Part shown: positions 55,754 through 57,505 of the stretch, piece after piece
How positions within the stretch are numbered: the stretch's first letter is position 1
Layout of the letters: each line of letters begins with the position of its first letter
Assembly (NCBI GenBank): GCA_022567155.1
Contig: JADFHN010000017.1
Location: 1-57,505, forward strand
Reading direction: 5' to 3'
DNA: 57,505 bases
DNA from: Bacteroidota bacterium
GTDB taxonomy: Bacteria; Bacteroidota; Bacteroidia; Cytophagales; Cyclobacteriaceae
The notes under the pieces: model-generated
Told to the model about the DNA's origin: nothing
Database searches by the model: none
What the model saw: only the letters and a program-made list of their open reading frames with translations
Made by a program: the position numbers and the translations under genes

Positions 55754-56674
55754 ATGGACAGACGGGCATTTATAAAAGTTGGATCGTTGGCAGGCGGGAG
55801 TCTGCTAACGGCTTCCACGGTTACATTCGGTGCGTTTACAGGACACGACCAGGATAAAACCACATTCAGGCTTAACTATGCGCCGCATTTTGGTATGTTT
55901 CAAAACAGCGCAGGCAGGGATCTGACCGATCAGCTTCAGTTTATGGCTGACAGCGGATTTCGTTCGATGGAAGACAACGGAATGAAAAACCGGTCGGTAG
56001 AAGACCAGGAAAAAATTGCAGCAAAAATGAAGGCATTAAATATGATTATGGGGGTGTTTGTGGCCCATAAAATATACTGGAAAGAACCAAATCTGGCCGG
56101 CGGGAAACAGGATTACAGGGATGAATTTCTGAAACAAATTCAGGAATCAGTAGAAGTGGCAAAACGTGTAAATGCCAATTGGATGACAGTGGTTCCCGGT
56201 CATGTGGATCTGAGAATAGAGATGGGATACCAAACCGCTTATGTGGTGGAATCATTAAAACAGGCCTCAGCCATACTTGAACCTCATGGACTCGTGATGG
56301 TGCTTGAACCCTTGAATTTCCAGGATCATCCCGGGTTGTTTCTTACCAAAGCGGCACAGGCATACGCAATATGCAAAGCGGTGAACAGCCCGTCATGTAA
56401 AATATTGTTTGATATCTACCATCAGCAAATTACCGAAGGCAACCTGATCCCTAATATCGACCTGGCATGGGATGAAATTGCCTATTTCCAGATCGGTGAT
56501 AATCCGGGAAGAGATGAGCCGGGTACAGGAGAGATCAATTATAAAAGTGTTTTCAAACATATATATAATAAAGGATACAACGACATCCTGGGTATGGAAC
56601 ACGGCAACAGCATAGAAGGTAAAGAAGGTGAGATGGCCGTAATAGAGGCCTACCGGCGTGCAGATGACTTCTAA
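55754..56674 (+). CDS. Hydroxypyruvate isomerase-like TIM barrel, Tat-exported
   Basis: I chose the ATG at 55754 (306 aa, MDRRAFIKVGSLAGG). An upstream extension to 55697 overlaps the oxidoreductase. The Tat signal is followed by a xylose-isomerase/AP-endonuclease-type TIM barrel. LVMVLEPLNFQDHPG and KILFDIYHQQI supply the metal-binding Glu, Asp and His, and GMEHGNSIEG closes the site. Relatives isomerise hydroxypyruvate or sugars. It is an operon partner of the upstream oxidoreductase. Confidence 0.88.
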   Translation: MDRRAFIKVGSLAGGSLLTASTVTFGAFTGHDQDKTTFRLNYAPHFGMFQNSAGRDLTDQLQFMADSGFRSMEDNGMKNRSVEDQEKIAAKMKALNMIMGVFVAHKIYWKEPNLAGGKQDYRDEFLKQIQESVEVAKRVNANWMTVVPGHVDLRIEMGYQTAYVVESLKQASAILEPHGLVMVLEPLNFQDHPGLFLTKAAQAYAICKAVNSPSCKILFDIYHQQITEGNLIPNIDLAWDEIAYFQIGDNPGRDEPGTGEINYKSVFKHIYNKGYNDILGMEHGNSIEGKEGEMAVIEAYRRADDF

Positions 56675-57107
56675 TGGATAATACATCAGGTATTACTAAA
56701 GATTACGTTGGAATTTACTCATATTTCAGAACCTCATCCGGGTTTTTTAGTGCGGCTTTAGTGTCTTGATGTTCTTTTTATTTGCAAAATTCTGTAACAG
56801 TTAATCATAATAAGTATGGTAACAGGATCAGCTACAAACAGCGCAAGTAATATTTGTCAAAACAGATCATGCGAGCCCACAAGGGAAAACCAATAGTAGA
56901 ATCCGGGGAAGGGAATACGGTATATTCGCTGGTTTTTAAAGCGTTCATAAATCTCACACGGCAACCGTTTGCTCTTCAAATTCAAGTAAATCATATCGTA
57001 TGCTGCGCTGCGATTGTACCCGGATATATACGGGTATATCCGGTTTACAAACGACTATAATACATTTTTCGAGCCTATTTTGGCAACAGAACGAAAATTT
57101 ATTTGCA
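56675..57107. other. Intergenic region with a palindrome, before an integrase fragment
   Basis: These 433 bp hold no supported gene. CCGGATATA (57020-57028) and TATATCCGG (57035-57043) form an inverted repeat with a 6-nt spacer, and TACCCG/CGGGTA gives an alternative fold. No clear terminator follows the isomerase gene. Confidence 0.5.
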
Positions 57108-57419
57108 ATGAGACCAATTGATGCAGGTATAAAATCAATTTCATCGGACACGAATAAACCGGTGTTGCCATTTACGCCAAATGCCCGGTACGTGCGCATA
57201 CCACAGGTGTATCTGGATAAATTAGAGGTAAGGCGATATAGTGAAAGCACGATTTCGGTTTATACCCATTTTTTCAGGGAATACATGCGTTATTTCTACA
57301 ACAGGCCATTGGATTCTATTAAAAAGGAAGAAATTCAGACTTATTTATTACATCTTATTAAAACAAGGAACATCTCGGCTAGTGTCGTGTCAATCGTATT
57401 GTGTCGGGTAAGTCGCTGA
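57108..57419 (+). pseudogene. Truncated tyrosine recombinase (XerD-like), N-terminal domain only
   Basis: An ATG at 57108 opens MRPIDAGIKSISS. Residues about 35-90 match the SAM-like core-binding domain of phage-type integrases (LEVRRYSESTISVYTHFF, LDSIKKEEIQTYLLHLIK). At NISAS the homology stops where dispersed repeat copy B begins (57378), and a short foreign tail ends at TGA 57417-57419. The catalytic domain with Arg, His and Tyr is absent here. The rest may lie beyond the window. Confidence 0.75.
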
Positions 57420-57492
57420 AATTTTTATTCCGGACAATGCAAAAAATATGAGCATAGCCATAGCTACGTGAGTATTTTTTAAAGCAGTCCGG
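57378..57492 (+). repeat. Hairpin-forming dispersed repeat, copy B
   Basis: It starts GCTAGTGTCGTGTCA and aligns with copy A (35128). Its 3' half folds back: CCGGAC and TGC pair with GCA and GTCCGG around an inner AAAAAA/TTTTTT stem. It interrupts the integrase reading frame. The window ends soon after, so its right boundary is approximate. Confidence 0.75.
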
Positions 57493-57505
57493 GGCAAAAA
57501 GAACA

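Overview
The window looks like a chromosomal segment from an environmental member of the Bacteroidota, probably Bacteroidales-like. Four things support this. Several genes have the phylum's own promoter form (TTTG, 19-20 nt, TAnnTTTG), for example sucD, rpsT and the rplM operon. The tmRNA encodes the tag GETNYALAA. The order L13-S9-S2-EF-Ts is the usual one for the phylum. Ribosome binding sites are weak, and many exported proteins carry Tat signals or beta-barrel features.

Layout. 1-6.3 kb: a Tat-exported Gfo/Idh/MocA oxidoreductase, an exported GSGD beta-solenoid protein, a sorbosone-dehydrogenase-like propeller and MsrP without MsrQ. 6.3-11.9 kb: a K+ channel with a zinc ribbon, sucD, a kinase/PLP phospho-lyase fusion and a membrane protein. 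11.9-24.3 kb: housekeeping genes (rny, zapA, a coiled-coil gene, pheT, radC, rpsT, ispD, queA, recA) mixed with an S1/P1-type enzyme, a DUF2795 protein and an FtsX-type permease. 24.4-28.4 kb: a beta-barrel-like protein, a predicted aminopeptidase and a two-component system broken by frameshifts and nonsense codons. 28.4-31.9 kb: an RluA-type enzyme and rplM-rpsI-rpsB-tsf. 31.9-35 kb: arsN2-like, RidA and a GT2/GT-C fusion on the minus strand. 35.5-39.3 kb: an M16 peptidase, O-methyltransferase and LysM transglycosylase operon. 39.5-41.7 kb: a lone receiver and dnaX. 41.8-44.2 kb: a stretch of decayed genes and very small ORFs. 44.3-47 kb: a LuxR-type regulator and pncB-pncA (NAD salvage). 47.3-47.7 kb: ssrA (tmRNA). 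48.2-54.3 kb: an accessory locus. 54.4-56.7 kb: a second Tat oxidoreductase with a Tat sugar-isomerase-like protein. The right edge holds a tyrosine-integrase fragment cut by a hairpin repeat whose second copy is at 35.1 kb.

The most unusual part is 48.2-54.3 kb. It encodes an FGE/SUMF1-fold protein, a membrane-anchored protein made of 30 consecutive nine-residue repeats, a 1013-residue protein combining a zinc peptidase, a beta-propeller and a probable outer-membrane barrel, and a PrsW-type intramembrane protease. Topology would put the repeats in the periplasm, the same compartment as the zinc peptidase domain. That the four genes work together is inference. The other main points of interest are the hairpin repeat pair, a repeat of the tmRNA 3' end just downstream of ssrA, and the broken two-component system.
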